Source: Roseibium album (GTDB lineage: Bacteria > Pseudomonadota > Alphaproteobacteria > Rhizobiales > Stappiaceae). From it: a stretch of DNA of 64,000 nt. The notes under the pieces are model-generated. The model was given only the letters and a program-made list of their open reading frames with translations. It searched no databases and was not told where the DNA came from. Below, piece after piece: positions 17,620-27,192 of the stretch. A program made the position numbers and the translations under genes. The stretch lies in NCBI GenBank assembly GCA_001404055.1, contig CXTY01000011.1, positions 62,001 to 126,000 of the forward strand, read 5' to 3'. Numbering within the stretch: position 1 is the first letter of the stretch; the number at the start of each line of letters is the position of its first letter.

Positions 17620-19722
17620 ATGCGCCCACCGGTCCTTGATCCCCTTTTTGCTCCTGTCTCCACATTGCCCGGGATTGGTCCGAAAATCGCCAAGCTGGTT
17701 TCCGGCCTGGTCGGTGGTCAGCCTGACAAGGAAGCAACTGTTGCCGACCTTTTGTTTCACATCCCGCACAACCTCATTGACAGGCGACATAGACCGGGAA
17801 TTGCGTATTCGGAAAACGGTGACATCGTCACGCTGGACGTGACCATCGGCCGGCACATGGCGCCTCCCCGGCATTCGAAAGCGCCATACAAGATCTCCGC
17901 ATACGACGACACCGGTGAAATCACCTTCGTATTCTTCCATCCCCGCCATGACTGGTTGCTAAAAACATTTCCCGAGGGCGAGAGACGGATCGTCTCCGGT
18001 AAGGTCGAGTGGTTCAACGAGCGTCCACAAATGGTGCATCCGGACTATTCCCTAAGCCCGGAGGAAGCTGAACAGATGCCCGCAATTGAACCGGTCTATC
18101 CATTGACCGCAGGGCTTGCCGCAAAAACCCTGCAAAAGGCGATGCGTGCTGCAATAGAAAAACTGCCGCACCTGACTGAATGGCTGAACGAGCCATACTT
18201 GCGCCAGACCGCATGGCCTAACTTTGATGAAGCGTTACGCACACTTCATGAGCCAAAGGAACAGCAGGATATCGAGCCGCAGTCGCCTTATATGCAGCGA
18301 TTGGCTTATGACGAACTGCTCGCCAGTCAGCTGGCGCTTGCGATGGTCAGGGCGAACATGCGCACATTGGGCGGCGTTGCGCGCACGCCCTCAGGCGACC
18401 TGCAAAAAGCTGTCATCGACGCCCTGCCCTTTGATCTGACTGGTAGTCAGGCCAACGCCATCAAGGAGATCAACGAAGACCTTGCCGAACCCGTGCGCAT
18501 GCTGCGTCTTTTGCAAGGAGACGTAGGCTCGGGAAAAACCGTTGTTGCGCTGGCCGTGTTGGCGCAGGTTATAGAATCCGGCGCCCAGGGCGGTCTGATG
18601 GCACCCACCGAGATTCTTGCCCGGCAACACTTTGCCTCCATGTCACCGCTTTGTGAGAAAGCAGGCATCCGCCTCGCGTTGATGACGGGCAAGGACACGC
18701 AAAAAGAGCGTCGTATTCGCCAAGAAAAACTGGACGCAGGAGAAATCGACCTGGTTGTCGGTACACATGCCCTGTTCCAGGGGACTGTCACATTCAAAAA
18801 CCTCGGGATGGTGGTTGTCGACGAACAACACCGGTTTGGGGTTCATCAGCGCCTCGCGCTTTCTGGAAAGGGTCAGGGCGTCGATGTGCTTGTGATGACA
18901 GCTACACCAATCCCACGCACGCTCGTCCTAACCTGTTTCGGTGACATGGATGTCTCACGACTGACGGAAAAACCCGCCGGTCGCAAACCGATCAAGACAG
19001 TATCGGTTTCCCTTGACCGGCTGGAGGAGATCATTTCCCGTGTCGGGGCTGCGATTGCCGACGGACAGAAGGTCTATTGGGTCTGCCCGCTTGTGGAGGA
19101 ATCCGAGAAAATCGACCTGGCGGCTGTTGAAGACAGGCAAAGGGTTTTGGAACACGCTCTGCGGCAGCGGATATCCCTGGTGCATGGCCGTATGACAGCC
19201 GATGAGAAAGATGCTGCAATGGCAGCCTTCAAGTCGGGTGAAACCAAAGTTCTTGTTGCTACAACGGTCATCGAGGTCGGTGTCGATGTGCCGGATGCAA
19301 CAATCATCGTCATCGAACATGCAGAACGGTTCGGCCTTGCCCAACTTCATCAGCTCCGGGGCCGGGTTGGCCGCGGTGAAAAACCGTCTTCATGCGTCCT
19401 GCTATATAAGGGACCGCTCGGCGAAACCGCAGGCGCACGGCTTTCCATCATGCGCGAAACCAATGACGGCTTCCTGATCGCAGAAGAAGACCTGAAGCTG
19501 CGCGGTGGCGGTGAAATTCTTGGAACACGCCAATCGGGCACCCCGGGTTTCCGCATTGCGCGCGCCGAGGAACACGCCGACCTTATGGAAGTTGCCCGTG
19601 ATGACGCACGATTGATCCTTGAAACCGACCCGGAGCTGCAATCCGATCGCGGTGTGGCTCTTCGCTGTCTGCTTTATCTATTCGGCAGGGATGCTGCGAT
19701 CAGGCTGTTGCGTGCGGGCTAG
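17620..19722 (+). CDS. recG: ATP-dependent DNA helicase RecG
   Basis: Branch-migrating helicase that remodels stalled forks and Holliday junctions. 700 aa. An N-terminal wedge/OB domain (about 60-150, IVTLDVTIGRHMAPP) precedes motor motifs: Walker A LLQGDVGSGKTVVALA, DEQHRFGVHQR (DEQH box), MTATPIPRTL, and QLRGRVGRGEKPSSC. The C-terminal FRIARAEEHADLMEVAR wedge-contact segment is typical. Divergent from sdhE; its stop directly abuts the stop of the convergent DUF502 gene with no intervening base. Confidence 0.97.
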   Translation: MRPPVLDPLFAPVSTLPGIGPKIAKLVSGLVGGQPDKEATVADLLFHIPHNLIDRRHRPGIAYSENGDIVTLDVTIGRHMAPPRHSKAPYKISAYDDTGEITFVFFHPRHDWLLKTFPEGERRIVSGKVEWFNERPQMVHPDYSLSPEEAEQMPAIEPVYPLTAGLAAKTLQKAMRAAIEKLPHLTEWLNEPYLRQTAWPNFDEALRTLHEPKEQQDIEPQSPYMQRLAYDELLASQLALAMVRANMRTLGGVARTPSGDLQKAVIDALPFDLTGSQANAIKEINEDLAEPVRMLRLLQGDVGSGKTVVALAVLAQVIESGAQGGLMAPTEILARQHFASMSPLCEKAGIRLALMTGKDTQKERRIRQEKLDAGEIDLVVGTHALFQGTVTFKNLGMVVVDEQHRFGVHQRLALSGKGQGVDVLVMTATPIPRTLVLTCFGDMDVSRLTEKPAGRKPIKTVSVSLDRLEEIISRVGAAIADGQKVYWVCPLVEESEKIDLAAVEDRQRVLEHALRQRISLVHGRMTADEKDAAMAAFKSGETKVLVATTVIEVGVDVPDATIIVIEHAERFGLAQLHQLRGRVGRGEKPSSCVLLYKGPLGETAGARLSIMRETNDGFLIAEEDLKLRGGGEILGTRQSGTPGFRIARAEEHADLMEVARDDARLILETDPELQSDRGVALRCLLYLFGRDAAIRLLRAG

Positions 19723-20463
19723 TCAGGCGTCTTCAGGTTTTCTGATCTTTGCCAGTTTCTCGGGGTCCGCGATCACATCCTCAAGAACGTCCGGCAAATC
19801 CGGCGCAACGAGACCTGCCGAAATCACGAGTTTGGCCGCGTCCTCAACCCCCATGCTGAGCTCAATCACTTCATCCTTGGGGACGAAGAGAAGGAAACCG
19901 GAGGTTGGATTGGGCGTGGTCGGCAGAAACACGGCAACGGTCTCGGCTTTGCTTTTGAGGTGTTTCGCGACTTCGCCCCTGGTGTCCGTTGCGATAAACA
20001 CGATCGCCCATAGGCCCCGGCGCGGATATTCAATCAGCGCCGCCTTGGAGAAGCTGCTGCCTCTTTGGTCAAGTACCGTCTGAAAAATCTGCTTCAAGCC
20101 ACTGTAAACATTACGAACAAGCGGCATTCTTCCAACCAGGTTTTCCCCGATTGAAAGTAGGCTTCGCCCCAGGAAGTTGGCAGCAAAAAAGCCGACAATC
20201 GTCAACACGAAGATCGCGACAATCAAGCCAAATCCGGGAATGGAAAAAGGCAGATAGGTTTCAGGATTGTAATCCTTGGGAACAAACGGCTTAACCCAGC
20301 CATCAACCCATTTGATAAAGGTCCACGTCAACCACAAGGTGATGCCGATAGGACCGGTAATCACCAGCCCGGTCAAAAAATAGTTTCTCAATCGCGTCGC
20401 TGCGCGCGGGCGATGATGGACTATCTTATGCGTGTCATCTGTCTTATCTTTGTTGCGACTCAT
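19723..20463 (-). CDS. DUF502 family membrane protein
   Basis: 246 aa. The basic N-terminus (RPRAATRLRNYFLTGLV) and two membrane helices (VITGPIGITLWLTWTFI and GFGLIVAIFVLTIVGFFAANFLG) are followed by the conserved block VYSGLKQIFQTVL and a soluble C-terminal domain with PTTPNPTSGFLLFVPKDE. This is a conserved family of unknown function widespread in alphaproteobacteria next to recG. Acidic C-terminal tail. Family call is firm, function is not known. Confidence 0.88.
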   Translation of the reverse strand: MSRNKDKTDDTHKIVHHRPRAATRLRNYFLTGLVITGPIGITLWLTWTFIKWVDGWVKPFVPKDYNPETYLPFSIPGFGLIVAIFVLTIVGFFAANFLGRSLLSIGENLVGRMPLVRNVYSGLKQIFQTVLDQRGSSFSKAALIEYPRRGLWAIVFIATDTRGEVAKHLKSKAETVAVFLPTTPNPTSGFLLFVPKDEVIELSMGVEDAAKLVISAGLVAPDLPDVLEDVIADPEKLAKIRKPEDA

Positions 20464-20582
20464 CGGCTAAACCAGAAATTCCTTATTGGTGCATGTCTTT
20501 CCACCAGACAGCACTTAGATAATCATCTTTATCGCGGTGCGGTATCCCTCGTCTGACTAATTTTCAGCGAAATACGCAAAAA

Positions 20583-20984
20583 GTGTCGAATTCGGAGACA
20601 GTGTTGCGGCGATTCACATTCAAACTTCTGGGAACAGGATGCGTTGGTGTTGGTATTGCCGGTGCTTTCCTACCCATTCTTCCCAGCACCATATTCTTCA
20701 TTATGGCAGCAGCTTGTTTCGCACGCTCATCTCCTGCGTTGGAAGACAAAATTCTCAAACATCCTGTATTTGGCCCACCAGTTGTTGCCTGGCGGGAATA
20801 TGGCGCTATTTCCACCCGTTCCAAGATCATAGCGCTTGCCGGCATGGCATTCGGGTTTGGCCTATTTTATTATTCAGCTAACCCAAACCCTTGGCTGGCG
20901 ATCACTGTCGCAATTTTCATGCTTGGTTGCGGAATTTATGTGGCGACACGCCCCTCAGGCCCAAAAGAAAACCTTGCTGAGTAA
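20583..20984 (+). CDS. YbaN/DUF454 family inner-membrane protein
   Basis: 133 aa. The family signature is clear: GIAGAFLPILPSTIFFIMAA (first helix with the LP.LPT/S-type motif), CFARSSPALEDKILKHPVFG, and two more helices (IALAGMAFGFGLFYYS, LAITVAIFMLGCGIYV). Starts are GTG 20583 or GTG 20601; I keep the longer form. Function unknown. Divergent from DUF502 and convergent with the GNAT gene about 100 bases on. Confidence 0.82.
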   Translation: MSNSETVLRRFTFKLLGTGCVGVGIAGAFLPILPSTIFFIMAAACFARSSPALEDKILKHPVFGPPVVAWREYGAISTRSKIIALAGMAFGFGLFYYSANPNPWLAITVAIFMLGCGIYVATRPSGPKENLAE

Positions 20985-21086
20985 GGGCAACTGGTCCCTG
21001 CCAACTTTCAAAATCAACAAGACGTTCTTTGACCCTGTGCTTTGTTGCACATGCCAGGAAGTGGGTTGGACTATTTAGTCAAAGCT

Positions 21087-21524
21087 TCAAGTGTCCGGTA
21101 TCAACCTCTTTCCAAGCGGCACGGCAGCATCTTCTTCGAAACCGAGCTTTTCATAGAATTTCATCACAGGCTCGTTGCCCCTGCGGACGAACAGGTTGAT
21201 CTTGGGGCACCCGAGATCAACAAGAAACGCCTCGCAGTGGTCCATTAGAAGCTTACCGAGGCCGCGCGACTGACAGTCAGGATCGATGGCCAGGTAATAA
21301 ATCGACCCGCGATGACCATCATAGCTCACCATCACCGCCCCAATGACGACAGCGCCCCTTAGCAGAACAAAGAATGCTCCATTTTTATCGGTAAGTTTCC
21401 GGTCAATGTCTTTGTTTGGGTCGTTCCAAGGCCGGATCAGACCACACCTATCCCATAATCGGATCACCTGGTCTCGATGGTTTTCTTCAAATCCCGCAAT
21501 CTTAAATTCATCAGTGGATTCCAT
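21087..21524 (-). CDS. YpeA-type GNAT acetyltransferase
   Basis: 145 aa, resembling E. coli YpeA: VIRLWDRCGLIRPWNDP, SYDGHRGSIYYLAIDP, the acetyl-CoA pyrophosphate loop CQSRGLGKLLMD, then GCPKINLFVRRGN and KFYEKLGFEED. Substrate unknown. It lies three bases downstream of glmS on the same strand, so probably cotranscribed with it. Confidence 0.85.
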   Translation of the reverse strand: MESTDEFKIAGFEENHRDQVIRLWDRCGLIRPWNDPNKDIDRKLTDKNGAFFVLLRGAVVIGAVMVSYDGHRGSIYYLAIDPDCQSRGLGKLLMDHCEAFLVDLGCPKINLFVRRGNEPVMKFYEKLGFEEDAAVPLGKRLIPDT

Positions 21525-21527
21525 CGA

Positions 21528-23354
21528 CTATTCAACCGTCACTGATTTGGCCAGATTTCGCGGCTGATCCACATCTGTGCCCATGAACACAGCCGTGTGG
21601 TAAGCAATCAACTGGACCGGTAGTGCATAGATGATCGGAGCGACAATGTCCGTCATGCCGGGCAGAATAACGGTGTTTTCGGCTACACCCCCGCTTTCTG
21701 ATGCACCACGTTCATCGGTAATCAAGATAATCCGTCCACCACGGGCGGCAACTTCCTGCATGTTTGAAACGGTTTTCTCGTAAATCGCATCATAGGGAGC
21801 AATTACAAAAACCGGCATATTCTCGTCGATCAGCGCTATCGGGCCGTGTTTCAATTCACCTGCCGCATATCCCTCTGCATGAATATAGGACAATTCCTTG
21901 AGCTTGAGAGCACCTTCCAGTGCAAGTGGAAAGCTCGTCGAGCGACCCAGGTAAAGCGCGTTGTTAGCCTTTGAAAGCGGATGAGACAATTTTTCAATGT
22001 CAGTTTCGGCAGCGAGCGCTTTCAAGGCAAGGCTCGGCACTTCCGTAAGCTCCGCAACCAGTTCTCTTTCCCGCTCAGCTGAAAGAACGCCACGTTCGCG
22101 ACCGGCCTGCAGCGCGAGCGCAGCCAACACAGCAAGTTGGCAGGTGAAAGCCTTGGTTGAGGCGACACCAATTTCCGGCCCGGCAATCGTCGGGAAAACC
22201 ATATCCGATTCACGGGCAATCGTACTTTCAGGAACGTTCACGACGGCACCGATGGCAGCTCCCCGTTCCTTGCAGTAACGCAGCGAGGCCAGTGTGTCCG
22301 CGGTTTCTCCAGATTGGGAAATGAATAGCGCTGCATCTCGCTCACTGACCGGCGCTTCGCGATAACGGAACTCGCTGGCAATATCAATATCCACTGGCAG
22401 GCGCGCATATTTCTCGAACCAGTATTTTGAAACAAGACCGGCAAGATAAGCAGTTCCACAAGCAGAGACGATCAGACGCGAGAGATCCGCAAACTTCAGT
22501 TTTTCACTTCCAGCCACCTTGGCCTGCTGGGTTCCATAATCGAAATACCGCGACAGCGTATGACCAAGCACTTCCGGCTGTTCATGGATTTCCTTCGCCA
22601 TGAAGTGTTTGTAATTGCCCTTGTCCATCAAGCTCGACGTCACTGAGGACCTGGCTTCCGGACGGTCGACTTTCTGATTTTCCTGGTCAAAAACCTGAAC
22701 GCTATTTCGCGTAAGGACGGCCCAGTCCCCCTCTTCCAGGTAAGTGATCCGATCAGTAAACGGCGACAAGGCAATCGCATCGGAGCCAAAGAACATCTCC
22801 CCCTCGCCATGGCCTATCGCAAGCGGAGACCCTTTCCTTGCGCCAATTAACAGGTCTTCTTCCCCGGCAAACAACAGGGCCAGTGCGAAAGCCCCTTTCA
22901 GTCTCGGCAATAACTCTGCAACGGCCTCCTGAGTTGGAAGACCTTTTGCAATCGCAAGGTTCAGGAGATGCGCGACAACCTCTGTATCTGTCTCAGTGTC
23001 CAGTATCGCACCTGCTGCCACGATTTCCTCGCGCAACTCGAGATAGTTTTCGATGATGCCGTTATGCACAACTGCGACAGAGCCAGCCTGGTGGGGGTGC
23101 GCGTTGGAAACAGTCGGTGCGCCATGTGTTGCCCACCTGGTGTGGCCAATTCCGGAATTTCCGGCCAGAGGTGTTTTTTCCAGAACAGCTTCGAGGTTAC
23201 GAAGTTTACCTTCTGCTCTGCGGCGAACGAGTGCGCCTTCGACAAGTGTGGCAACGCCTGCAGAATCGTAGCCGCGATATTCCAGTCGCTTGAGCGAATC
23301 TACAATCCGCGGCGCGGCTTCAATCTTGCCAAGCACACCTACGATTCCGCACAT
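21528..23354 (-). CDS. glmS: Glutamine-fructose-6-phosphate aminotransferase
   Basis: First committed step to UDP-GlcNAc for peptidoglycan and lipopolysaccharide. 608 aa. The N-terminal nucleophile is Cys2 (MCGIVGVLG), exposed after Met removal. Glutaminase blocks: GIGHTRWATHG, NGIIENY. Isomerase domain: two SIS modules with SQSGETADTLASLR and EGALKLKELSYIHAEG; the C-terminus LAKSVTVE is typical. No glmS ribozyme is seen or expected here. It follows glmU on the same strand. Confidence 0.97.
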   Translation of the reverse strand: MCGIVGVLGKIEAAPRIVDSLKRLEYRGYDSAGVATLVEGALVRRRAEGKLRNLEAVLEKTPLAGNSGIGHTRWATHGAPTVSNAHPHQAGSVAVVHNGIIENYLELREEIVAAGAILDTETDTEVVAHLLNLAIAKGLPTQEAVAELLPRLKGAFALALLFAGEEDLLIGARKGSPLAIGHGEGEMFFGSDAIALSPFTDRITYLEEGDWAVLTRNSVQVFDQENQKVDRPEARSSVTSSLMDKGNYKHFMAKEIHEQPEVLGHTLSRYFDYGTQQAKVAGSEKLKFADLSRLIVSACGTAYLAGLVSKYWFEKYARLPVDIDIASEFRYREAPVSERDAALFISQSGETADTLASLRYCKERGAAIGAVVNVPESTIARESDMVFPTIAGPEIGVASTKAFTCQLAVLAALALQAGRERGVLSAERERELVAELTEVPSLALKALAAETDIEKLSHPLSKANNALYLGRSTSFPLALEGALKLKELSYIHAEGYAAGELKHGPIALIDENMPVFVIAPYDAIYEKTVSNMQEVAARGGRIILITDERGASESGGVAENTVILPGMTDIVAPIIYALPVQLIAYHTAVFMGTDVDQPRNLAKSVTVE

Positions 23355-23427
23355 GAAGAAAGTCCTTTAAAATATATCCGAATTGATCGCCCTGCTTTAG
23401 ACCACAGGATGCTGCAGGCTGAAATCA

Positions 23428-23454
23428 AACCCTGTTTCAGAAAATGACAGGGTT
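23428..23454 (-). terminator. Hairpin between glmU and glmS, possible weak terminator
   Basis: AACCCTGT/ACAGGGTT 8-bp stem with an 11-base loop in the 119-base glmU-glmS gap. Read on the minus strand the following bases are only moderately T-rich, so termination may be partial. Confidence 0.4.
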
Positions 23455-23473
23455 ACTTTTCAGTAGATCCACT

Positions 23474-24829
23474 TCAGGACTTGGAATCTTTCGCAGCTTT
23501 AAGCTTTTCGCGCAGTCGTTTTGCCTTGCCTTCTTTCACCACTTGCTTGGAGCGTCCTAGCGCAAGGGAATCGCGCTGAACGTCGTCCGTGATCACACTG
23601 CCAGCGGCAACAAAGGTGCCGTTACCAAGCTTAACTGGTGCAACGAGAGTCGAATTGGACCCGACAAAGCTTCCAGCACCGATTTCCGTGCGGTGTTTCA
23701 GATAACCATCATAATTACAGGTGATCGTTCCAGCACCGATATTTGACTTGGAGCCAACACTCGCATCGCCCACATAACTCAGGTGATTGGCTTTCGCGCC
23801 GGACCCAAAAGTCGCATTTTTCACTTCAACAAAATTTCCAACGCGGGTATCTGCGCCAAGAACGGTGCCTGGGCGCAGCCGAGCGTAGGGACCAACGACG
23901 GCGCCGGAACCGACTTGAGCACCTTCAAGGTGACTAAAGGCGCGGATCTTTGCCCCTGTCGTTACCCGAACGCCAAGACCAAAAACCACATTCGGTTCAA
24001 CCGTTACGTCCGGCTCCAGAACCGTGTCATGAGAAAAGAAAACAGTATGTGGAGCCTGAAGTGATACACCACTTTCCATTGCCTCCAGGCGCATGCGGCG
24101 CTGAAAATCATTTTCGCAGGAAGCGAGTTGTACCCTAGTGTTGATACCCTGGGTTTCAACTTCAGTTCCTCGAACCGCAGCAACTGTCAAACCGCGTTTG
24201 TTTGCGATTTCAACAGCATCGGTCAGATAGAATTCGCCATTTGCATTTTCGTTGCCGATTGCTGTCAGCAATGACAAGGCATGCTTCCCTGAAAATCCCA
24301 TGATTCCGGAATTGCAAAAGGTGATCTGACGCTCTGCTTCGGAGGCATCTTTTTCCTCACGAATGGCAACCAGTCGACCCTCCTTGGCCAAAAGCCTTCC
24401 ATATCCAGTGGGGCTTTTGGTCTCAAATCCCAGGACAACAAGATCAGCGCCGTTCTGAAGGGCTTGTCGCACCGTGCTGATTGTCCTGGAAGTCACGAGT
24501 GGTGTATCGCCAAACAGAACCAACACATCATCGGCAGGAATTTCCAAAGACGCTTTGGCTGCAAGCGCAGCATGTGCAGTTCCCAGTCTTTCACTTTGAA
24601 CATAACAACGCGCTGTAGGGACAAGCTCATGAACAAGATTTTCAAGCGCAGGCATATCGGGACCGGTAACTGTCGAAATTCGGTCCGAACCGGCATTCTG
24701 CAGTGCTTTCAACACATGCCCGACGAGCGGTAGCCCCCCGATTTCGTGCATGACTTTGGGGAGGTCGGATTTCATCCGCGTGCCCAAACCGGCAGCGAGA
24801 ATGATTGAAAGACAAGAACGAGCTGTCAT
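23474..24829 (-). CDS. glmU: Bifunctional GlmU: GlcN-1-P acetyltransferase / UDP-GlcNAc pyrophosphorylase
   Basis: Makes UDP-GlcNAc from GlcN-1-P in two reactions. 451 aa. The uridylyltransferase domain starts IILAAGLGTRMKS (nucleotide loop), with VLFGDTPLV and NSGIMGF blocks. The C-terminal left-handed beta-helix shows hexapeptide repeats (VGSGAVVGPYARLRPGT, VGNFVEVKNATFG) and ends NLSYV-like NHLSYVGDASVG and GAGTITCNYDG. Upstream of glmS, forming a UDP-GlcNAc cluster. Confidence 0.97.
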   Translation of the reverse strand: MTARSCLSIILAAGLGTRMKSDLPKVMHEIGGLPLVGHVLKALQNAGSDRISTVTGPDMPALENLVHELVPTARCYVQSERLGTAHAALAAKASLEIPADDVLVLFGDTPLVTSRTISTVRQALQNGADLVVLGFETKSPTGYGRLLAKEGRLVAIREEKDASEAERQITFCNSGIMGFSGKHALSLLTAIGNENANGEFYLTDAVEIANKRGLTVAAVRGTEVETQGINTRVQLASCENDFQRRMRLEAMESGVSLQAPHTVFFSHDTVLEPDVTVEPNVVFGLGVRVTTGAKIRAFSHLEGAQVGSGAVVGPYARLRPGTVLGADTRVGNFVEVKNATFGSGAKANHLSYVGDASVGSKSNIGAGTITCNYDGYLKHRTEIGAGSFVGSNSTLVAPVKLGNGTFVAAGSVITDDVQRDSLALGRSKQVVKEGKAKRLREKLKAAKDSKS

Positions 24830-24971
24830 GAAGGTCCCATTGTAAAAGCGACGGGCTGCGCCCGATCAATTCGCATCTATATGCCCCGATCCACAGAACA
24901 TTGAAAGATCTACCCCTCAAGTCATTCCGGTTTCAGTTTCATTAACCATAATTCTTCACTGATACGGTATC

Positions 24972-26213
24972 GTGAAACAGATTCGCCATCAGAATCAGGA
25001 AACTGGCGCTTTGCTTGAGCCGAATACAAAAAGAACAATGCAGGAAATTGTGAGGGAGACGTTCACTCCCACGCGAGTCGGCTTGCTGTCCTGGGCCTTT
25101 GCTGCCGTCTTAATGGGGACGGTCGGCGTTGCTTCTTATCAATTTGGCAGCGGCCCAATTGAGATGGAGAACTCTTCTGGTACAGGAATGCTAGCCTCCG
25201 GCGTTGCGCTACCTCCTGTTGGCGACATCGAAACAACTGCTTCAATCGGAGCCCGTGGGCAACGCCCTTCAATCGCTATTATGAATTTGCCGGAAAATCG
25301 CGCAAACCGGGCCTCCACTGAAATCAATCAGAGCCAGATTGAAGTCATGCAGAAGGAAATCGTCGGCCTTCGTCGACGTCTGATGGATTTGTCAGAGCAG
25401 AACGGGATCTATTCCAAACGCATTGCAGCTCTCGAAAAGGAAGTCGCCGTTTCGAAACTCTCTGGTCTGACTGGATCAGCGCAGGCAAATGCCTCGGTCA
25501 AAAGCATGCCCGTAGAACCGGCTCCAGGCGTAGTGAGAACAAATTCCGCCCCAGTCGACACTGATCCAATTGTCGCGCGACCAGACACGAATGATCTGCC
25601 AATTGTTGTTTCCGGCAAACCTGAGACATCAGAAACTCCGCCGCGATTGATCAGCATTTACCAGGACAGCAGGTCCGTGGATACCGGAGAAGATATATCC
25701 GCCGTCATCCGCGAGCCTGTTCGGATTGTAACGCTGCCTCAGCCAGAGGCAGACGAACAACCGGTTGTGACTGGATCAATTCCGACGACGACCGCCGATA
25801 CGCTGCCAGAAGTGTTTGATACCACGCCGACCCGAACCACACTTGAGCCAAAGATCATTATACCGTCAGGCGCCGTAGGCAGATTGCGCAGCGGATCAGA
25901 CAGTCAATTGAAAAGAAGCGACTTTGGTGCCGTCATTGGTCAATACAGATCAACAGCATCTGCGGCAAAAGCCTGGGCAGACTTCAAGGAACAAAACGAA
26001 GAACGGATGAAGGATCTCAGACCACTTCTTCTTGAGCGGCAAGTTCCTGAAGGCGGTATTTCTCTTCTTGTAGGTCCCTTTGGCAATGCGGCAGACGCTG
26101 CAGTGGCCTGCCTGCATCTGCTTGATGTCACTGACTTATGCCACCCTGCTCTATATGCAGGTGACCCGTTGATTACGGCGGCAAAGTTCCGGGATTCTGC
26201 ATTCCAAAATTAG
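24972..26213 (+). CDS. Membrane-anchored SPOR-domain-like protein
   Basis: 413 aa from GTG 24972 (ATG 25038 is an alternative). A cytoplasmic N-terminal segment precedes one membrane helix near 37-57 (LLSWAFAAVLMGTVGVASY). A short coiled coil lies near 120-158 (IEVMQKEIVGLRRRLMDL, RIAALEKEV), then a long low-complexity Pro/Thr-rich periplasmic stretch. The C-terminal 80 residues (FGAVIGQYRSTASAAKAW, GGISLLVGPFGNAADAAVAC) match the SPOR fold, which binds denuded septal glycan. This suggests a division or cell-wall role. Divergent from glmU, a peptidoglycan-precursor gene. SPOR assignment is by pattern only. Confidence 0.7.
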   Translation: MKQIRHQNQETGALLEPNTKRTMQEIVRETFTPTRVGLLSWAFAAVLMGTVGVASYQFGSGPIEMENSSGTGMLASGVALPPVGDIETTASIGARGQRPSIAIMNLPENRANRASTEINQSQIEVMQKEIVGLRRRLMDLSEQNGIYSKRIAALEKEVAVSKLSGLTGSAQANASVKSMPVEPAPGVVRTNSAPVDTDPIVARPDTNDLPIVVSGKPETSETPPRLISIYQDSRSVDTGEDISAVIREPVRIVTLPQPEADEQPVVTGSIPTTTADTLPEVFDTTPTRTTLEPKIIIPSGAVGRLRSGSDSQLKRSDFGAVIGQYRSTASAAKAWADFKEQNEERMKDLRPLLLERQVPEGGISLLVGPFGNAADAAVACLHLLDVTDLCHPALYAGDPLITAAKFRDSAFQN

Positions 26214-26313
26214 CACCAAAGCCGATAGTCAGTCGAAGACAGAGCATTTTTTCAGGACAGTTTTGATTGATCCGCTGTACTGACGCGCACTGTGGGATTT
26301 TCCTGACGTCAGA

Positions 26314-27057
26314 TCACCCAAAGGTCTGGAACGCCGGAAAAGTATCCAAAAGCCAATAAGACAGCACTGCCATCTGACCGGTGAGGAACATGATACCGGT
26401 AAGAACGAGCATGCCACCCATGGTTTTCTCCACCACCCCCATGTGTTTGCGAAACCGTTTCATGAAATTCAAAAAAGGACCCGCAAAAAGCGAAGCGATC
26501 AAAAACGGAATACCAAGGCCGATAGCATAGGCGCTCAGCAAAAGGATCCCCTGCCCAACCGTATCTTTGGCGGCCGCAAAAGACAGGATCCCTGCCAGAA
26601 CAGGACCAATGCAGGGTGTCCAGCCAAAACCAAACGCCAGACCCATTACATAAGCACCAAGTGGACCTGCTGGTTTTCTGGAAACTTCGAAACGTGCTTC
26701 CCGGTAGAGAAGGCCAATTCGGAATACACCCAGAAAATGCAATCCCATTACAATGATGACTGCCCCGGCGATATACCCAAGAAAATCAAGGTACTGCCTG
26801 ATAAATTGACCAAGCAGGCTGGCGGTGGCTCCCAGTAGTACAAACACAGTCGAGAACCCAAGAACGAATACCAGCGAGGTCAGGAATACTTTTCTCGCTG
26901 CTGCGCTGTTCTCTTCCTCGTCGTTGGCCAACTCTTCCAGCGAGACTCCCGCCATATACCCCAGATAGGGCGGCACCAGAGGTAAAACGCAAGGGGACAA
27001 GAAGGACACAACACCGGCCAGTACCGCTATCAAAATCGACGTCTCTTCCAGGATCAT
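26314..27057 (-). CDS. ccdA: CcdA-type cytochrome c biogenesis/thiol-disulfide transporter
   Basis: 247 aa, six membrane helices, passing reducing equivalents across the inner membrane for haem-c ligation and periplasmic thiol reduction. The family's two cysteine motifs are visible: SFLSPCVLPLVPPYLGYM in helix 1 and GFGWTPCIGPVLAG in helix 4, whose cysteines form the redox pair. A cytoplasmic acidic loop (ANDEEENSAA) follows helix 1. No thioredoxin-like partner is adjacent. Confidence 0.9.
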   Translation of the reverse strand: MILEETSILIAVLAGVVSFLSPCVLPLVPPYLGYMAGVSLEELANDEEENSAAARKVFLTSLVFVLGFSTVFVLLGATASLLGQFIRQYLDFLGYIAGAVIIVMGLHFLGVFRIGLLYREARFEVSRKPAGPLGAYVMGLAFGFGWTPCIGPVLAGILSFAAAKDTVGQGILLLSAYAIGLGIPFLIASLFAGPFLNFMKRFRKHMGVVEKTMGGMLVLTGIMFLTGQMAVLSYWLLDTFPAFQTFG

Positions 27058-27192
27058 GAACTATTCCGGCCTTTATCAAAGCCAAGCAGGTCAATTCCAG
27101 CTTGCTTGCAGTACATTGGTTTAGTCCCATCCCATGCATAGACAAAGACACAAGCTGCTCACCTTTTGGAGAGCTGCCGATAAATCCATGTG

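Noticed and set aside
23355..23473. glmS ribozyme or riboswitch upstream of glmS
   Set aside because: That element is typical of Firmicutes; only a simple hairpin is present here and no conserved ribozyme core is visible.
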